From Thermoplasmata archaeon (lineage in GTDB: Archaea; Thermoplasmatota; Thermoplasmata; Lutacidiplasmatales; UBA184), in contig JASHXM010000106.1 in NCBI GenBank assembly GCA_030043545.1, positions 1 to 6,326 on the forward strand: a stretch of DNA of 6,326 nt, in the 5' to 3' direction. A model generated the notes under the pieces. The model was not told where the DNA came from, did no database searches, and was given only the letters and a program-made list of their open reading frames with translations. How positions within the stretch are numbered: position 1 is the stretch's first letter; every line of letters starts with the position of its first letter. The position numbers and the translations under genes were made by a program. Shown one piece after another: positions 5,426 to 6,326 of the stretch.

Positions 5426-6177
5426 GCGACCCGCCGGCAGGCGAGGAGACGCCCGACCAGTACTTCTCCGAACGCCCTCGATCCCGCTCCGTACGGCGGG
5501 AGCTTCGGTTCGTCTACCGCGGCGAGCTGCTCTCGTTCGCGGTCGACGCCGGCGTGTTCGCCGCGCACGGGCTCGACCCGGGCACCGCGCTGTTGATCGA
5601 GCACCTGAGGGTCCCCGACCGCGCGCGGATCCTCGACCTCGGGTGCGGCTGGGGGGCCGTCGGCGTCGCGGTGGCGAAGTCGGCGCCCCACGGGACGGTC
5701 GTGCTCACGGACGTGAACCGCCGCGCCGCCCGCCTCGCCCGAGAGAACCTCGGGCGGAACGGGATCCGCAACGCCGAGGTCCGGGTCGGCCGGTCGTTCG
5801 AGCCGGTCGACGGGGAGCGGTTCGACGTGATCGCGGCGAACCCCCCGTTCCGGGCCGGCCGGGAGACGGTCCTCGCGCTGCTCTCGGAGACCCCGCGGCA
5901 CCTCACCGCCGGCGGCCGGCTTTATCTCGTCGGCAAAGGGAGCCAGGGGATCCGATACTACCAACAGTGGCTCTCCGAACACTGGGGGCCGGGCGTGTCG
6001 GTCGTCGGACGCGCCTCGGGCTACCGGGTGCTCGAGGTCGCGGCCCCGCCCACGTCGACCGCCCCGCTTCCCGAAGCGCTTATGAAGCCAACAAAGCTCC
6101 TCGGCCTCCCCTCGGAAGGAGGGAGCCGCCCCCGGGCGCGCTCCCGCGACCGGGAGGCAACTCAGAAAGGGGAGTGA
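5422..6177 (+). CDS. Class I SAM-dependent methyltransferase, RsmC/MJ0882-like
   Basis: Probable RNA guanine-N2 (or other exocyclic-amine) methyltransferase of the 'methyltransferase small' family; the archaeal MJ0882 proteins are the closest type I can name. The protein has 251 residues. The N-terminal QYFSERP (13-19) matches the family's YFSE opening, followed by [21 protein letters not shown] (42-62). SAM-binding motif I is [12 protein letters not shown] (70-81), the acidic ribose-binding residue is in LTDVNRRA (95-102), and catalytic motif IV is NPPF (140-143). The fold ends near GYRVLEV (200-206). The remaining roughly 44 residues are a low-complexity basic tail not expected in the family. 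The GTG at 5422 overlaps the dnaJ TGA by 4 bp and gives the right N-terminus; the reading frame open upstream of it is a dnaJ shadow. The target RNA is not deducible. The 3' end overlaps the next gene by GTGA. Confidence 0.9.
   Translation: MSDPPAGEETPDQYFSERPRSRSVRRELRFVYRGELLSFAVDAGVFAAHGLDPGTALLIEHLRVPDRARILDLGCGWGAVGVAVAKSAPHGTVVLTDVNRRAARLARENLGRNGIRNAEVRVGRSFEPVDGERFDVIAANPPFRAGRETVLALLSETPRHLTAGGRLYLVGKGSQGIRYYQQWLSEHWGPGVSVVGRASGYRVLEVAAPPTSTAPLPEALMKPTKLLGLPSEGGSRPRARSRDREATQKGE
6079..6086 (+). promoter_or_regulatory. Candidate internal promoter in the methyltransferase 3' end
   Basis: CTTATGAA stands out in a GC-rich coding region and resembles the CTTATTAA box of the RAM operon, both preceded by CG. 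Start would fall near 6109, leaving about 65 nt of leader before the GTG at 6174. It lies in the part of the methyltransferase gene encoding the unconserved tail. Confidence 0.35.
6141..6156 (+). promoter_or_regulatory. Perfect hairpin upstream of the last gene
   Basis: CTCCCG and CGGGAG form a 6-bp perfect stem around the tetraloop CGAC, ending 17 nt before the GTG at 6174 and just ahead of an AAAGGGGAG Shine-Dalgarno-like run (6166-6174). If transcribed from 6079-6086 it would be part of a structured leader. It is too far from a T-rich run to be a terminator. In such GC-rich DNA it may be chance. Confidence 0.3.
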
Positions 6178-6326
6178 GCGTCGCGCCCAAGGAGTCGAAG
6201 GAGCCGAAGGAGGCTCCCGAACCGACCGCCGCGCCGGCGGGCGCCGGCGGGGCCGAGCCCGGCGAGAAGTCGCCGAAGAAGGAGAAGGCCGGGAAAGGCG
6301 GCAAGGAGTCGAAGGACGCGAAGGAG
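6174..6326 (+). CDS. Lys/Glu/Pro/Ala-rich N-terminal part of an unidentified protein (partial)
   Basis: The frame opens with GTG in a GTGA overlap with the methyltransferase stop, exactly like the dnaJ-methyltransferase junction, and runs 51 codons to the window edge without a stop. The visible part is a disordered, charged tail: it starts [16 protein letters not shown], passes an Ala/Gly/Pro stretch (about 19-29) and ends in Lys-rich KSPKKEKAGKGGKE and KESKDAKE. The KES-K-KE motif occurs twice, encoded by near-identical 24-mers. Tails like this precede the folded part of some archaeal ribosomal or nucleic-acid-binding proteins (S25e, for example, begins with a Lys-rich stretch), but the folded part is not in the window and I do not assign a function. 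The 3' end is missing. Confidence 0.6.
   Translation, partial: MSVAPKESKEPKEAPEPTAAPAGAGGAEPGEKSPKKEKAGKGGKESKDAKE
6189..6326 (+). repeat. Pair of 24-bp direct repeats, 22/24 identical
   Basis: The copies at 6189-6212 and 6303-6326 both begin AAGGAGTCGAAGGA and end CGAAGGAG, differing at two bases. They encode KESKEPKE and KESKDAKE. The second copy touches the window edge, so more copies may follow. Within each copy an AAGGAG-like unit recurs, consistent with slippage or unequal duplication building the charged tail. Confidence 0.65.

Noticed and set aside
6080..6304. Minus-strand open frame of 74 codons at the right edge
   Set aside because: Pro/Gly/Ser/Ala-rich shadow of the methyltransferase tail and the Lys-rich gene. 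The plus-strand reading has the GTGA coupling seen at the previous junction.

Overview
The window looks like a chromosomal segment from a very GC-rich archaeon, most likely of the Thermoplasmatota/Euryarchaeota side. The evidence is a citrate synthase of the short archaeal/bacterial type, a stand-alone Lrp/AsnC ligand-binding (RAM) protein with the archaeal-style C-terminus GVIDTKTLTGIKF, a SAM hydroxide adenosyltransferase (DUF62) and an MJ0882/RsmC-like methyltransferase. In addition, short AT-rich boxes (ATTTAA, CTTATTAA, GTAAATAC) stand about 30-50 bp before the first genes of transcription units, as archaeal TATA boxes do. The first genes of units mostly lack a Shine-Dalgarno, and GTG starts are common. 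The phylum placement is inference from protein flavour, not from a search.

Layout: a divergent promoter region at about 2654-2809 splits the window. To the left, on the minus strand, lie an MFS transporter (2653-1250) and then citrate synthase (1217-87), 32 bp apart. To the right, on the plus strand, lies a tight trio: RAM protein (2810-3043), a three-helix small membrane protein (3053-3391) and a DUF62 SAM-cleaving enzyme (3405-4229). After a 50-bp gap with its own TATA-like box come dnaJ (4280-5425), an RsmC-like methyltransferase (5422-6177) and the start of a Lys/Glu/Pro/Ala-rich protein (6174 to the window edge). The last two junctions are GTGA start/stop overlaps.

Most of the content is housekeeping: TCA cycle entry, protein folding, RNA or DNA methylation and SAM turnover. 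No mobile element, CRISPR array, tRNA or rRNA was seen. The most interesting points are: (i) the DUF62 enzyme has Asp where the family's catalytic-triad His is expected (F-D-A-R-D instead of F-H-G-R-D), the same position at which the related fluorinase also departs from the hydrolases; (ii) three of the predicted promoters carry different inverted repeats placed between the TATA box and the start codon, as repressor operators would be; (iii) a RAM sensor, an unrecognised membrane protein and a SAM-cleaving enzyme form one probable operon; (iv) the methyltransferase has a tail of about 44 residues that coincides with a candidate internal promoter and a perfect hairpin ahead of the next gene. 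Nothing in the window by itself demonstrates a wholly new system.
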